This document shows positions 1-7,919 of a DNA stretch of 37,453 bases, in pieces. A program made the position numbers and the translations under genes. This DNA is from Agrilactobacillus composti DSM 18527 = JCM 14202 (lineage in GTDB: Bacteria > Bacillota > Bacilli > Lactobacillales > Lactobacillaceae): contig NZ_AZGA01000088.1 of NCBI RefSeq assembly GCF_001436375.1, forward strand, positions 1-37,453. Reading direction: 5' to 3'. The notes beneath the pieces were generated by a model. It searched no databases, was not told the DNA's origin, and saw only the letters and a program-made list of their open reading frames with translations. How positions within the stretch are numbered: position 1 is the stretch's first letter; each line of letters starts with the position of its first letter.

Positions 1-1
1 T

Positions 2-493
2 GGGTCACCATTGAGACTGAAATTCCTAGGATTCACTTTAGGGGTAAGCAAAGGCGGAGCCTATGCCCGCCCACATAAAGTGGCCAAGGAACGTATCAAA
101 CAGGCTCTAAAGCTAATCACTAAGCGAAACCGTGGTGTTAGTCTGGGGACCATTTTCAGCGATATCAAGCGAAAAATGCGTGGCTGGTTACAATATTACG
201 GTATCGGACGTATGAAGAATTTTCTTAAATCTTTAGATGCCTGGTTGCGCACGAGGATTCGACAATATATTTGGAAATCATGGAAGAAGATTAAAACGAA
301 GTTTAAGAATCTTAGAAAGTTAGGGGAATCAGTGTCAGAAGCGCGAATATTCTCTAATACCCGCAAGGGTTATTGGTATACCGCGCACACTGGCGTGTTG
401 AAATATACCCTGACAAATGAAAAACTGGAACGCCTTGGACTTTTGAACTTGTCCAAGGCATTCCAGTATATTCAAGAACGCTCAAATTATTGA
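2..493 (+). CDS. ltrA: Group II intron reverse transcriptase/maturase, C-terminal part
   Basis: The frame is open from the window edge, so the start, the fingers/palm RT domain and the YADD motif are outside. What is visible begins at the end of the RT domain (LKFLGFTLG) and covers the maturase X/thumb region, rich in Lys and Arg (GWLQYYGIG is a typical X-domain motif). After it come about 60 basic residues that end without an HNH endonuclease domain, which fits endonuclease-less bacterial intron classes. The protein would splice its own RNA and help it retrohome. The stop codon (491-493) directly abuts domain V, as expected for an ORF held in domain IV. Whether the intron is intact cannot be judged from here. 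Confidence 0.9.
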   Translation, partial: GSPLRLKFLGFTLGVSKGGAYARPHKVAKERIKQALKLITKRNRGVSLGTIFSDIKRKMRGWLQYYGIGRMKNFLKSLDAWLRTRIRQYIWKSWKKIKTKFKNLRKLGESVSEARIFSNTRKGYWYTAHTGVLKYTLTNEKLERLGLLNLSKAFQYIQERSNY

Positions 494-525
494 ACCGCCG
501 TATACGGAACCGTACGTACGGTGGT
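494..525 (+). ncRNA. Group II intron domain V hairpin
   Basis: Bases 494-502 (ACCGCCGTA) pair with 517-525 (TACGGTGGT). Then comes a two-base CG bulge at 515-516, a four-pair inner stem (503-506 with 511-514) and a GAAC tetraloop. The 9 bp lower stem, 2-nt bulge, short upper stem and GNRN-like loop are the hallmark of the catalytic domain V. The structure is seen directly in the sequence. Confidence 0.9.
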
Positions 526-571
526 GTGAGAGGTCGGCCTGTCAGGGCCTCCTACTCGATTTGTAAGATAA

Positions 572-1819
572 TTAAATTTCTTTGCTGGCCGCCGTCCCCA
601 CCCGGCCGGCTTTCATGACAACTTCACCAGCACTGATGGCATCCACCGGACAAACCAGCTTGCACAGGTGACAACCCACACAACGTTCTGGATCAACTGT
701 TGGGCGTCGGGTAGCTTCGTCCCAAGTAATGGCTTGGTGAGCGCCATCAAAACAAGAAATCAAGCAACGCCCGCAACCGATGCATTTGTCCCAGTCAATG
801 TAAGGCAAGACTTTATAATCCCGATCCAGTTTTTCTGCCGGGATCATATTTTTATTAGCCAAACCAACCAGTTCAGACAAGTGATCCACGCCTTGTTCAG
901 CCATGTAATGCATGAGGCCATTGGTCAAATCTTCAATAATACGATAGCCGTATTGCATGATGGCTGTGGTGACTTGGAGGGTACTTGAGCCTAAGAGAAT
1001 GAATTCAGCGGCGTCTTCCCAAGTTTCAATGCCACCGATGCCAGAAATTGGCAAGTTTTCCAAGCCTTCCGCATCCCGCATTTGTTGGATGAAGCGCAGG
1101 GCTAAAGGTTTAACGGCTTTACCGGAGAACCCGGAAATTGAGGATTTCCCATTAATGATCGGCAAGCCGATTTTACGATCCAAGTCCACATTGGCGATGG
1201 ATTTAACGGTGTTAATAGCAGCAATCCCATCGGCACCCCCAGCCATACATGCCTTGGCTGGGATGACCATATCGGTAATATTTGGGGTCATTTTCGCCAT
1301 CATCGGTAACTTAGAGCCCCGTTTGACCGCTTCGCAATATTTTTTACAAAGTTCAGGATTGGCTCCCACATCTGAGCCCATGGCATGGGAGGTCATTTGG
1401 GGGCAGGAGAGATTCATTTCAATCATATCCGCACCAGCGGCTGCCACCATCCCCGCCAATTCTTCCCAAGTCTGTTCATTAGTCCCCATGATCGAGGCAA
1501 TCAATACCTTGTTAGGATAAGCCGTTTTTAACCGGCGCAGATCGGCCAGATTTTCCTCTAGGGGATGTTCGGCGATTTGTTCCATGTTTTTAAAACCCAC
1601 AAAAGGGGTATCTTCTTTAGTCAATTCATCAAAGCGAGGCGAGACTTCGTCGATTTCAAAATCCGCCGGGCCGATAGTTTTGAAAACAACGCCGCCCCAG
1701 CCCTCATCATAAGCTTTGGCACACATGTCATAACAATTGCCCACCGGTGAAGAAGATAAACAGAAGGGATTTTCAAAATGAACACCCAGGAAATCAATGG
1801 ATAAGTCTTTTTTAATCAT
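572..1819 (-). CDS. preA: NAD-dependent dihydropyrimidine dehydrogenase, catalytic subunit PreA
   Basis: This 415-residue protein reduces uracil or thymine to the 5,6-dihydro form together with PreT. The N-terminal two thirds is a dihydroorotate-dehydrogenase-like FMN barrel with the active-site motif NLSCPQ (Cys139). The C-terminus is a ferredoxin module with two 4Fe-4S clusters (Cys346/349/352/356 and Cys380/383/386/390, the latter as CVGCHLC). The start ATG at 1819 overlaps the end of preT by 8 bp, so the two are translationally coupled. The two-subunit bacterial enzyme is well established (E. coli PreTA). No terminator is visible between its stop and the group II intron 11 bp downstream. 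DHODH alone is unlikely given the ferredoxin tail and the PreT partner. Confidence 0.9.
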   Translation of the reverse strand: MIKKDLSIDFLGVHFENPFCLSSSPVGNCYDMCAKAYDEGWGGVVFKTIGPADFEIDEVSPRFDELTKEDTPFVGFKNMEQIAEHPLEENLADLRRLKTAYPNKVLIASIMGTNEQTWEELAGMVAAAGADMIEMNLSCPQMTSHAMGSDVGANPELCKKYCEAVKRGSKLPMMAKMTPNITDMVIPAKACMAGGADGIAAINTVKSIANVDLDRKIGLPIINGKSSISGFSGKAVKPLALRFIQQMRDAEGLENLPISGIGGIETWEDAAEFILLGSSTLQVTTAIMQYGYRIIEDLTNGLMHYMAEQGVDHLSELVGLANKNMIPAEKLDRDYKVLPYIDWDKCIGCGRCLISCFDGAHQAITWDEATRRPTVDPERCVGCHLCKLVCPVDAISAGEVVMKAGRVGTAASKEI

Positions 1820-3047
1820 TAGTTTGGCCTCCTAGCACACGATGGATTTCTTCAGCAGCTTTTTTACCCTTTTGCACGGCAACCACCACGGTTTTATCAC
1901 CTTGGGCTAGGTCACCCGTGACAAATACCTTAGGATCATCAGTGTGAAAACCACCATGGGTCAGTTCATTATTCTCAAGTTCAATCCCTAAATTGGTGAC
2001 ATCAGCTTGTTGGCCAACGGCTAGAATGATCTTGTCGGCTTCAATAGTCAGTTCACTATTAAGCTGGCGATGCTTGAAGGTTACAGTATTGCCATTAACG
2101 GCGGTAGGCACATAGCCATCCACAATGGTGACCCCTTGTTTTTGGGTCCCTGCTAATTCTTTATCAGAGGCTTTAAATTCAGCAAATTCTTCGTAAACCA
2201 CGTCGGTGACATTTTTAACGTCTAATAATTTCAGGGTGGTGTCCACATCCATGGCCACATCTCCACCACCAATTACCAAGACGTTTGCTGGCAGGTCCAC
2301 GCCAGTGGGGTTACTTTTAACTTCGGCCAGGAAATCAACGGCACTTTGGACGTAAGGATTGCCTGCAAACAAAGGCAAGGTTTTAGCTACACTGGCCCCG
2401 GCGGCCACGATAACCGCATCATGGTCAGCTTTTAAAGCGGCCATGGTGATATCTTGCCCAACGGTGACGTTATAGGTGATGTTGGCGCCAAGTTTTAAAA
2501 TACGTTGGATCTCAATATCCACAATGTCAGAAGGTAGGCGATATTCGGGGATACCATAAGTTAAATAGCCCCCAGCCTTTTCATTTTTTTCATAAATATC
2601 CACCCCATAGCCTAAGGTCAATAAAGTGGCGGCGGCTTGCAGACCTGCAGGACCACTGCCGATGATTGCCACATTCAGCCCATTAGCTGGGCCTTTTTTG
2701 AGGATGTCCATGTTAGCATTTTGCTCAAAATCAGTCACGAAACGTTGAATGCCGCCAATATCAATGGGGCAATCGATCTCGGTACGGGTGCAAGCTAATT
2801 CACAATATTTTTCAGTGGGACAGACCCGGGCACAAATTGAACCCAAGGCGTTATTTTCCCGAATGGTCTCAGCAGCACCCTTGAAGTTGCGAAAGCGCAC
2901 ACTGCGGATGAACTTCGCGGGATCTGTGTGGGCCGGACAAGCGGCTGAACAAGGTGCGTCGTGACAAAGCAGACAACGGGCGGCTTCAGCCATGACAGTG
3001 GTCATAGTATAGCCCTTAGTTTCTTGTTGATACTTTTCAATTGTCAT
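1812..3047 (-). CDS. preT: NAD-dependent dihydropyrimidine dehydrogenase, electron-transfer subunit PreT
   Basis: 411 residues of the glutamate-synthase small-chain type. An N-terminal cysteine-rich 4Fe-4S domain has Cys25/28/33/37 and Cys72/76/82/86. The FAD Rossmann motif is at about 126-135 (GSGPAG) and the NAD(P) Rossmann motif at about 256-266 ([10 protein letters not shown]). It passes electrons from NADH to PreA. I chose the ATG at 3047 because AGGGAG lies about 10 bases upstream; the longer open frame to 3089 lacks such a site and would add 14 residues not typical of the family. It is the first gene of the preTA pair, with a TTGACA-type promoter just upstream. Confidence 0.88.
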   Translation of the reverse strand: MTIEKYQQETKGYTMTTVMAEAARCLLCHDAPCSAACPAHTDPAKFIRSVRFRNFKGAAETIRENNALGSICARVCPTEKYCELACTRTEIDCPIDIGGIQRFVTDFEQNANMDILKKGPANGLNVAIIGSGPAGLQAAATLLTLGYGVDIYEKNEKAGGYLTYGIPEYRLPSDIVDIEIQRILKLGANITYNVTVGQDITMAALKADHDAVIVAAGASVAKTLPLFAGNPYVQSAVDFLAEVKSNPTGVDLPANVLVIGGGDVAMDVDTTLKLLDVKNVTDVVYEEFAEFKASDKELAGTQKQGVTIVDGYVPTAVNGNTVTFKHRQLNSELTIEADKIILAVGQQADVTNLGIELENNELTHGGFHTDDPKVFVTGDLAQGDKTVVVAVQKGKKAAEEIHRVLGGQTND

Positions 3048-3148
3048 ATAAAAGAACTCCCTGTGTGATTGATTGTTGGGCCACTTCAAGCGGTGGCCAA
3101 GGGACAGACAATAGACGAATAATACGTCATGTTATTTATTTCACAATA

Positions 3149-3177
3149 TATAGATAATGTGGTATAAATATTGTCAA
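3149..3177 (-). promoter_or_regulatory. Putative preTA promoter
   Basis: On the minus strand TTGACA (3172-3177) is followed after 17 bases by TCTATA (3149-3154); TATATA at 3147-3152 is an alternative -10 with a 19-base spacer. The -35 is a perfect consensus. The overlapping arms ACAATAT and ATATTGT frame the promoter and could form an operator. Confidence 0.6.
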
Positions 3178-3300
3178 AAAAATCCTAGCAACTTAATTCA
3201 AATCAACCATAACACTGATAAAAATACGACACAATGACATGGGAATTTTTTAGGGGAAACCCTTATTATTAGCGGATATACTATCGATAATGCAGGTCTG

Positions 3301-3322
3301 ATTAACTTGTATACAAGTTAAT
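3301..3322. promoter_or_regulatory. Perfect 22-bp palindrome, probable repressor operator
   Basis: The two 11-bp halves (ATTAACTTGTA and its complement) are exactly symmetrical around CTTGTATACAAG. TTGTATACAA cores are common in operators of GntR-family regulators (general knowledge). Its place between the divergent preTA and ECF/kinase genes suggests it controls one or both. The only GntR gene in the window (10714) has a different operator, so the cognate regulator is probably elsewhere. Confidence 0.6.
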
Positions 3323-3398
3323 TTCTTAATTTTTTATTCTAAATTTCATCTCATAATTATGATCGTCAATCGCCCTAAAAAATAGCATATATTTTCAC

Positions 3399-3420
3399 AA
3401 ATTGAGAGCGGTTCTCAATT
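3399..3420. promoter_or_regulatory. Inverted repeat upstream of ECF/kinase genes
   Basis: AATTGAGA and TCTCAATT arms flank the five-base centre GCGGT. The symmetry and spacing suggest a protein-binding site, about 125 bp before the ECF start. The regulator is unknown. Confidence 0.45.
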
Positions 3421-3544
3421 GGGCAGCTAAAAAGCAACTTTATCCCTTATAAAATGGTAAAACTGGATATTTTATGGGAAAAGTATGATAGAATACTCAA
3501 GGAATATTAATATAAGTACGCATTTATCTGAGGAGGTAAATAAC

Positions 3545-4054
3545 ATGACGTCGAAGCATCGTATGTCCACCAAAGAAATAGTTTACTTGGCGGCCATGAT
3601 CGCCGTTACAGTGGCTATTTCACGTGTTTTCTTAATCCCGGTCCCAATGACACATGGAAATGTTAATTTATGTGACGCCGGCATCTTCATTGCGGCGCTA
3701 TTATTTGGCAAGAAACAAGGGGCCATTGTTGGGGGCGCCAGTGGCTTTTTGCTGGATCTGATTTCGGGTTATTCCCAATATATGATCTTTTCACTGATCA
3801 TTCATGGCGTGGAAGGCTTCTTAGTGGGTTGGTTAGCTGAGAAGTATGGTCACTTAGGCAAAATTGCCAGCTTGATCGTGGGGATTGTCTGGATGGTCTT
3901 TGGCTACTTCCTAGCTGATTCACTGCTGTATCAAATTCAAACTGGCTTGGTTGGTTTGCCCACCAATAGTATCCAAGGTTTGTTGGGCGCTTTGATTGCT
4001 TATCCTGTCTATCTTGGCATTCGGAGTCGGGTCAAAAACCCGTCTCATTCATAA
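3545..4054 (+). CDS. ECF transporter S component (predicted vitamin B6/pyrimidine precursor)
   Basis: 169 residues, very hydrophobic, with about five to six membrane segments. The N-terminal part (AAMIAVTVAISR, then HGNVNLCDAGIF and GGASGFLLDLISG) is typical of energy-coupling-factor S components of the PdxU/HmpT/ThiW type. It would bind a vitamin and associate with the shared EcfAAT module encoded elsewhere. I chose the ATG at 3545 because AGGAGG (3531-3536) lies 8 bases ahead; the frame opens earlier, at 3485. A ThiD/PdxK-like kinase follows 4 bp later, which suggests a B6 vitamer or hydroxymethylpyrimidine as substrate. With no TPP riboswitch visible, B6 is somewhat favoured. This substrate is inferred. 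Confidence 0.8.
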   Translation: MTSKHRMSTKEIVYLAAMIAVTVAISRVFLIPVPMTHGNVNLCDAGIFIAALLFGKKQGAIVGGASGFLLDLISGYSQYMIFSLIIHGVEGFLVGWLAEKYGHLGKIASLIVGIVWMVFGYFLADSLLYQIQTGLVGLPTNSIQGLLGALIAYPVYLGIRSRVKNPSHS

Positions 4055-4058
4055 TATA

Positions 4059-4901
4059 ATGGCAAAAAGTGTAAAACCTTTTTTGATTGGGGAAGATTTG
4101 TCGGCGGTTGGCCGGATTTCATTAGCTTGTGCGATTCCCATTTTCTCCGCCTGTAATATTCCCCAGGCTTTAGCGCCCACCAGCTTGTTGTCCGCGCAAA
4201 CAGAAGGGTTTGGGACGCCCGTTAACTACCCCATGACCCAGTGGTTAAAGGCCACCTTTGCCCATTGGCAGAGTGAGCAGATTCAATTATCAGGGGCCTT
4301 AATTGGCTACCTGGGTAATACCGAGTTAGTTGACTTGTTTGCGACCTATTTAGCCACGCAAAACATGACAACGGTTGTGATGGACCCGGTCATGGGCGAC
4401 AGCGGGGCTTTGTACCCAGCTATTACGGCGGATAATGTGCAAGCCATCCGCCATTTGATTCAACAAGCCACGGTGATCACCCCCAATTTAACGGAGGCCC
4501 AATTATTGACCGGGGCCCCGTTGCAAAGTGTTGTCTCTGAAGCCCAAGTTGGTGAATTGTTTGAAAAACTGGCCACGTTGACCCAGGCGGACGTGGTGAT
4601 CACCGGTGTGCCGCAAAAACATGGGCAGATTGCGACCTATCTCAGCCAGGATCAAAAAATTGAAAAATATATTCAGAAAAAATTGAGCGGCCATTTCTTC
4701 GGTGCTGGCGATACCTTTGCAGCAGTCTTAAGCTGCGCTTTATATCACAACATGGCACTACCCCAAGCGGTGACCACCGCCAATGAATTAACTTGGATAG
4801 CTTTGGAACAAACCCAAGCTTCTGACCGGGAACGCCGCTACGGGCTACAGCTTAGCGAGTTATTACGCAACCTACAGCAAAAAATCACTTATAAAATATA
4901 A
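4059..4901 (+). CDS. Pyridoxal/pyridoxamine kinase-like (PfkB/ThiD fold)
   Basis: 280 residues with the ribokinase-fold signatures of the PdxY/PdxK/ThiD group: GEDLSAVGR near the N-terminus, GYLGN at about 83-87, DPVMGDSG at about 109-116, TPNLTEA at about 141-147, and GAGD at 215-218 with the catalytic Asp218. It would phosphorylate the 5'-hydroxymethyl group of a B6 vitamer (or HMP) brought in by the preceding ECF S component. ATG 4059 follows the ECF stop by only 4 bp and has no good Shine-Dalgarno of its own; a small CGGGT-ACCCG hairpin (4028-4042) sits just before, so translational coupling is likely. PdxK versus ThiD cannot be settled by eye; the short GYLG motif favours pyridoxal kinase. 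Confidence 0.75.
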   Translation: MAKSVKPFLIGEDLSAVGRISLACAIPIFSACNIPQALAPTSLLSAQTEGFGTPVNYPMTQWLKATFAHWQSEQIQLSGALIGYLGNTELVDLFATYLATQNMTTVVMDPVMGDSGALYPAITADNVQAIRHLIQQATVITPNLTEAQLLTGAPLQSVVSEAQVGELFEKLATLTQADVVITGVPQKHGQIATYLSQDQKIEKYIQKKLSGHFFGAGDTFAAVLSCALYHNMALPQAVTTANELTWIALEQTQASDRERRYGLQLSELLRNLQQKITYKI

Positions 4902-4942
4902 GTATTTTGCGTTACGATATTTAAATACGGTTAATTTTGTTG

Positions 4943-5122
4943 TATAATAATGTTGAGTAAATGATAACTTTTTAATCATTTATTTAGGGATTATTTTTAA
5001 TACATCCCTTCAATTCATAGCTCTAAAACGCAAGTCCCCCTTGCGGCAGTCTCTATTGTTAGACTCTTTAAAAAGCACGCCATCCTTAAAAACTTCTTTT
5101 AAGTGTGACGTGCTTTTTGGTG
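4943..5122 (+). ncRNA. Candidate structured small RNA
   Basis: A TATAAT box (4943-4948) is followed by five successive hairpins with no ORF: TAAATGAT/ATCATTTA (4958-4965, 4975-4982), AGGGAT/ATCCCT (4986-4991, 5004-5009), CGCAAG/CTTGCG (5029-5034, 5040-5045), AGTCT/AGACT (5048-5052, 5061-5065), and a long terminator stem (5070-5118). No plus-strand gene follows for over 4 kb, so this is not a leader. I do not recognise the family; SRP RNA, tmRNA and TPP motifs are absent. No clear -35 is visible (TTTAAA near 4920 at best). The hairpins are seen directly; that they form an RNA is inferred. Confidence 0.45.
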
Positions 5123-5124
5123 TA
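5070..5124. terminator. Bidirectional terminator
   Basis: AAAAAGCACG (5070-5079) pairs with CGTGCTTTTT (5109-5118), and an inner stem CTTAAAA/TTTTAAG (5085-5091, 5097-5103) extends it. T runs on both strands let it end both the plus-strand transcript and the minus-strand operon whose last stop is at 5139. Confidence 0.8.
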
Positions 5125-5138
5125 TTTTTTTAGGAAAT

Positions 5139-5825
5139 TTAAAATTCGTCCTTTTTCAAGAGGGTAACAGGTTGCCGATTTACTAACGTGAGGTAGATCA
5201 AAAAGCTGACGTTCATCACCGCCCCGCCCAAAAGAATCAGTTGGGGAGATTGGTTGAACCAACTACAGCCTAAGATCACCCCTAAAATAAATGTGCCAAT
5301 ACCAATGGCAAAATGGCCAACTTTAAATCCTGTGGCAGCACTGGGGTGGGCCAAGAAAGTATAAATTGAATTGCCGAAGTTTTTAATGTTGCCGGTCATG
5401 ATGCCATTATTCACCATGGTGGTTCCAATTTGATTGAAAATGGTTAACTCATAGCTGGCAAACAACCCCAGCAGGCTCAAGCTGAGCCATTTGGGACCAG
5501 ATTGTAATGCCAACAAGGCTAAGGGTAAAACGATACTGAGGCCGGTGAATAGCTTTAAACGGGTAGGGGGTCTTAAAGAGGCTGCTTGTTGACGGATCAA
5601 CTGAGCCAGAATGGCGCCAATTAAGAATCCTAGGAAAATTGGTAAGTGACTGGCAGCTGCCCGCCAGCCTTGTTGGGTCAAAGCTACTCCAAAGACCACG
5701 AGATTGCCGGTTTGGGCACTGGCAAAGGCTCCATCAAAGTGGCTAAAGGTATAAGCGTCTAGCATCCCCATGAGTAAAGTTTGGCCCACGGTTAAATAAG
5801 TGAGCTGCCGATCGATGACTTTCAT
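5139..5825 (-). CDS. YoaK/DUF1275 family membrane protein
   Basis: 228 residues with about six hydrophobic segments and the family signature DAYTFSHFDGAFASAQTGN near residues 23-41. The family is found in many bacteria as probable small transporters or permeases; the substrate is unknown. ATG 5825 overlaps the amidase stop in an ATGA arrangement, so it is the fourth and last gene of the operon that begins with the MFS carrier. The context suggests a role in moving a substrate or product of the hydrolases (for example beta-alanine, ammonium or ureide), but nothing in the sequence proves this. Confidence 0.8.
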   Translation of the reverse strand: MKVIDRQLTYLTVGQTLLMGMLDAYTFSHFDGAFASAQTGNLVVFGVALTQQGWRAAASHLPIFLGFLIGAILAQLIRQQAASLRPPTRLKLFTGLSIVLPLALLALQSGPKWLSLSLLGLFASYELTIFNQIGTTMVNNGIMTGNIKNFGNSIYTFLAHPSAATGFKVGHFAIGIGTFILGVILGCSWFNQSPQLILLGGAVMNVSFLIYLTLVNRQPVTLLKKDEF

Positions 5826-7006
5826 AGGCTATCTGCTCCAAAATAACGGGTGGCTAGCTTTAATAAGTTAGTATCCCGCCACTTACCAGCGACTAAACCT
5901 AGACTGCGGGTCTGTCCAGCAACGTTCAGAGGCAAGGCGATTTGAGGAAGTCCCGCTAAGCCCGCGATAGTGGTGAGATATTGGGTTTGCTGGCGGATCT
6001 GTTCCACAGTTTCTAAAGCCGCTTCTTTGTTAGGGGCTGGCGAACTGGTCGTTGGAATCAATAGTAGGCCCTGTTGGTTTAAAAGCATGTTTAAATAGCG
6101 GCTCCAGGCCTGTTTTAACCCATAGGCTTGGGTCAAGGCGGCATCATTTGCCACACTTTTAGCATAGGCAAAGTGTTGGGCGATATCTGGGCCTAGCTGG
6201 GCGTCATGCTGGCTTAGCCAAGGCCCATAATTTTGCCAAGCTTCAAAGCCTTGAATACGTTTAAAAGCGCCATGGAGTTTGGCCAATTCAAAGGCTTTAG
6301 GCAAACGTAAAGGCGTCAACTGCTGGGGAGTGATGTCTAAGGACACACAGGCAGTCTTTAAAAGAGCTTCATATTCGCCGCTGGTATCAGTGGCTAGTAA
6401 GTCTTGCAGATAGTAGTAATGGCGAATACTTAAATAACGCCCAGGACCATATAAAGCTTGGCCTACCTTGTTAAGCGTTGGCAAGTCAGCTGCCAGGACA
6501 CCCACTGTATCAAAGCTAGGGGCTAAAGGGGCAACACCCTTGAGTTGACCAACAGGATCATGACTGGGCCGAAAACCATAAAGGTCACAATAACTGGCCG
6601 GCACCCGGACGGATCCGCCAGTATCGGTGCCCAGGGCGAAATCAACCAAACCGGCGGCCACTGCAGCGGCAGACCCGGAACTAGAGCCGCCGGTGAAACA
6701 ATCGGGATGCTTGGGGTTTAGCGGATCGCCAAAATGATAATTGCTACCTTTGATGGAAAACATGAATTCATCACTGACTGTAATACCATCTAGATCAGCA
6801 CCCGCTAAAAGTAAGCGATTAAGGACAGCTGCATTTTTTAAAGCCGGTGTATGGGTTTTAGCCCAAGTGGGATTGCCTAGACCGGTGATATGGCCTTGAA
6901 CTGCGAAAACATCTTTGACGGCAAAGGTACAACCGGACAGTGGGCCTTGTGCGCGACTTGGTAATTGAAAGTCGGCATCGGTAAAAGGCGAGGTTAAATT
7001 AAGCAT
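5822..7006 (-). CDS. Amidase signature family hydrolase
   Basis: 394 residues, a short member of the amidase signature family. The Ser-cisSer-Lys triad is visible: Lys31 (FAVKDVFAV), Ser108 in the GGSSSGSA stretch, and the nucleophile Ser132 in TDTGGSVRVPA; the 24-residue spacing between the serines is that of the family. It cleaves a C-N amide bond in the cytoplasm. The short overall length resembles indole-acetamide-hydrolase (AMI1)-like enzymes rather than GatA. I placed the start at ATG 7006, which has AGGAAG nearby; a GTG at 7015 would lie on top of that site. It overlaps the nitrilase gene by 8 bp. In this cluster it may act on a ureide or amide from pyrimidine breakdown. Confidence 0.85.
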   Translation of the reverse strand: MLNLTSPFTDADFQLPSRAQGPLSGCTFAVKDVFAVQGHITGLGNPTWAKTHTPALKNAAVLNRLLLAGADLDGITVSDEFMFSIKGSNYHFGDPLNPKHPDCFTGGSSSGSAAAVAAGLVDFALGTDTGGSVRVPASYCDLYGFRPSHDPVGQLKGVAPLAPSFDTVGVLAADLPTLNKVGQALYGPGRYLSIRHYYYLQDLLATDTSGEYEALLKTACVSLDITPQQLTPLRLPKAFELAKLHGAFKRIQGFEAWQNYGPWLSQHDAQLGPDIAQHFAYAKSVANDAALTQAYGLKQAWSRYLNMLLNQQGLLLIPTTSSPAPNKEAALETVEQIRQQTQYLTTIAGLAGLPQIALPLNVAGQTRSLGLVAGKWRDTNLLKLATRYFGADSL

Positions 7007-7916
7007 GCTGATCACTTCCTATCAGATTAGTGGTGCTGAGTTCGGTGTATAGTTTTTGGTAAATGTCTGGACGAAAATCAGTTTCACCGGCCAATAGCCG
7101 ATTGGGTTCATAAATATAGCGGGAGGCTAAGGAGAGGTCCACCGTGGTGAGATTTAACTTCGTCTCATTAGCTTGGTCGTCGGTGTATTTCCCGCCCACA
7201 TAATAATAGGCTTCTAAGGTATTTTGACCGGGGCCCACCACACTGCTGCCACCCCAGAAATCGTTATATAAATCTTTGCCGCCAAGATTGGCCGACGCCA
7301 CAAAGATGCAGTCCCGGATCACCCCAGCTTCGATGTTGGTATTGGCCAAATATTTACCCCGGCATTGGGCGGTGGCGGTGATGTTGATGTAAAGCCGGCA
7401 GCCCTTGGCGGCATAATAGCGCATGAGTTCAGGAAAGGCCCAAGTATCATAACAAATGGCACAGCCCACTGGCCCCCAGGGGGTATCAATGATCAAAGGC
7501 GTATCCCCGCGTTTGGCCCAATTGGGTTCTAAACCCGGCAAATGCATCTTGCGATAAGTCCCACATAATCCTTGGGGACCAAAGACGGACATGCTGTTAT
7601 AAATGGCATCCGTGGTTTTATCCCGTTCTGGCATCCCCACAAAGGCATAAACCCCGTATTTTTTGGTGAGGGTGGCAATTTGATCCGTGGCGGGACCGGG
7701 GATAGTTTCAGCCAGTTGATATTGCATCTTTTCCTCCAAAGGAATTTCTGGTTGGTCGTCATAGCCGGTGAGGGCCATTTCTGGGAGCAGGATGAAATCG
7801 GCGCCGCGTTTGGCGGCACTTTCAATGAAACCAAGAATACGATTGAGATTTTGGGCTTTTTTACCCCATTGGGCGTTAAAGGTAACAACTGCGATATTTG
7901 CTAAGTCTTTTTGCAT
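6999..7916 (-). CDS. Carbon-nitrogen hydrolase (nitrilase superfamily; possible beta-ureidopropionase)
   Basis: 305 residues with the complete Glu-Lys-Cys triad: Glu46 (LLPEMALTGY), Lys123 (YRKMHLPG) and Cys155 (GCAICYDTW). The family includes N-carbamoyl-beta-alanine amidohydrolase, N-carbamoylputrescine amidase and omega-amidase. Next to preTA, a PucR regulator and a carrier, hydrolysis of N-carbamoyl-beta-alanine to beta-alanine, CO2 and ammonia is the most attractive role, but the motifs alone do not give the substrate. ATG 7916 is preceded by GGAGG that overlaps the end of the MFS gene; the gap is 3 bp. It is the second gene of the operon. Confidence 0.82.
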   Translation of the reverse strand: MQKDLANIAVVTFNAQWGKKAQNLNRILGFIESAAKRGADFILLPEMALTGYDDQPEIPLEEKMQYQLAETIPGPATDQIATLTKKYGVYAFVGMPERDKTTDAIYNSMSVFGPQGLCGTYRKMHLPGLEPNWAKRGDTPLIIDTPWGPVGCAICYDTWAFPELMRYYAAKGCRLYINITATAQCRGKYLANTNIEAGVIRDCIFVASANLGGKDLYNDFWGGSSVVGPGQNTLEAYYYVGGKYTDDQANETKLNLTTVDLSLASRYIYEPNRLLAGETDFRPDIYQKLYTELSTTNLIGSDQHA

Positions 7917-7919
7917 AAG

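Larger units (their letters stand above)
1..560 (+). mobile_element. 3' part of a group II intron (enters from left edge)
   Basis: The end of an intron-encoded maturase is followed directly by a canonical domain V and a domain VI-like hairpin. Domain VI reads from about 526, with a CCTACTC 3' strand that would hold the branch adenosine. The intron should end in AY, and GAT at 558-560 fits, so I place the 3' splice site after 560. This boundary is inferred. Domains I-IV and the reverse-transcriptase core lie off the window. The intron lies on the plus strand, 11 bp beyond the stop codon of preA, which is on the minus strand. Confidence 0.85.
3048..3544. other. 497-bp divergent intergenic region preT / ECF S component
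   Basis: No convincing gene is present. It holds the preT promoter, a perfect 22-bp palindrome at 3301-3322 and a second inverted repeat at 3399-3420. Before the ECF gene is an imperfect hairpin-forming segment (about 3443-3480) with a 2-nt bulge in its stem. A strong AGGAGG at 3531-3536 precedes the ECF gene. I looked for the conserved THI-box (TPP riboswitch) strings because of the vitamin genes and did not find them. Confidence 0.6.

Noticed and set aside
3323-3544. TPP or other riboswitch before the ECF/kinase genes
   Set aside because: The conserved THI-box strings are absent and the visible structure is a small bulged hairpin; no known aptamer could be matched by eye.
4472-4604. Two further GGTGATCACC palindromes (4472-4481, 4595-4604)
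   Set aside because: They lie within the kinase coding sequence as Val-Ile-Thr codons and lack the neighbouring promoter elements, so they are not part of the paralogue promoter design.
5016-5029. Minus-strand 14-mer identical to the start of a type II-A CRISPR repeat (GTTTTAGAGCTATG)
   Set aside because: It is a single copy without a second repeat, spacers, cas genes or a recognisable tracrRNA, and sits inside the hairpin series. Chance similarity is most likely, though it should be included when the small RNA candidate is examined.
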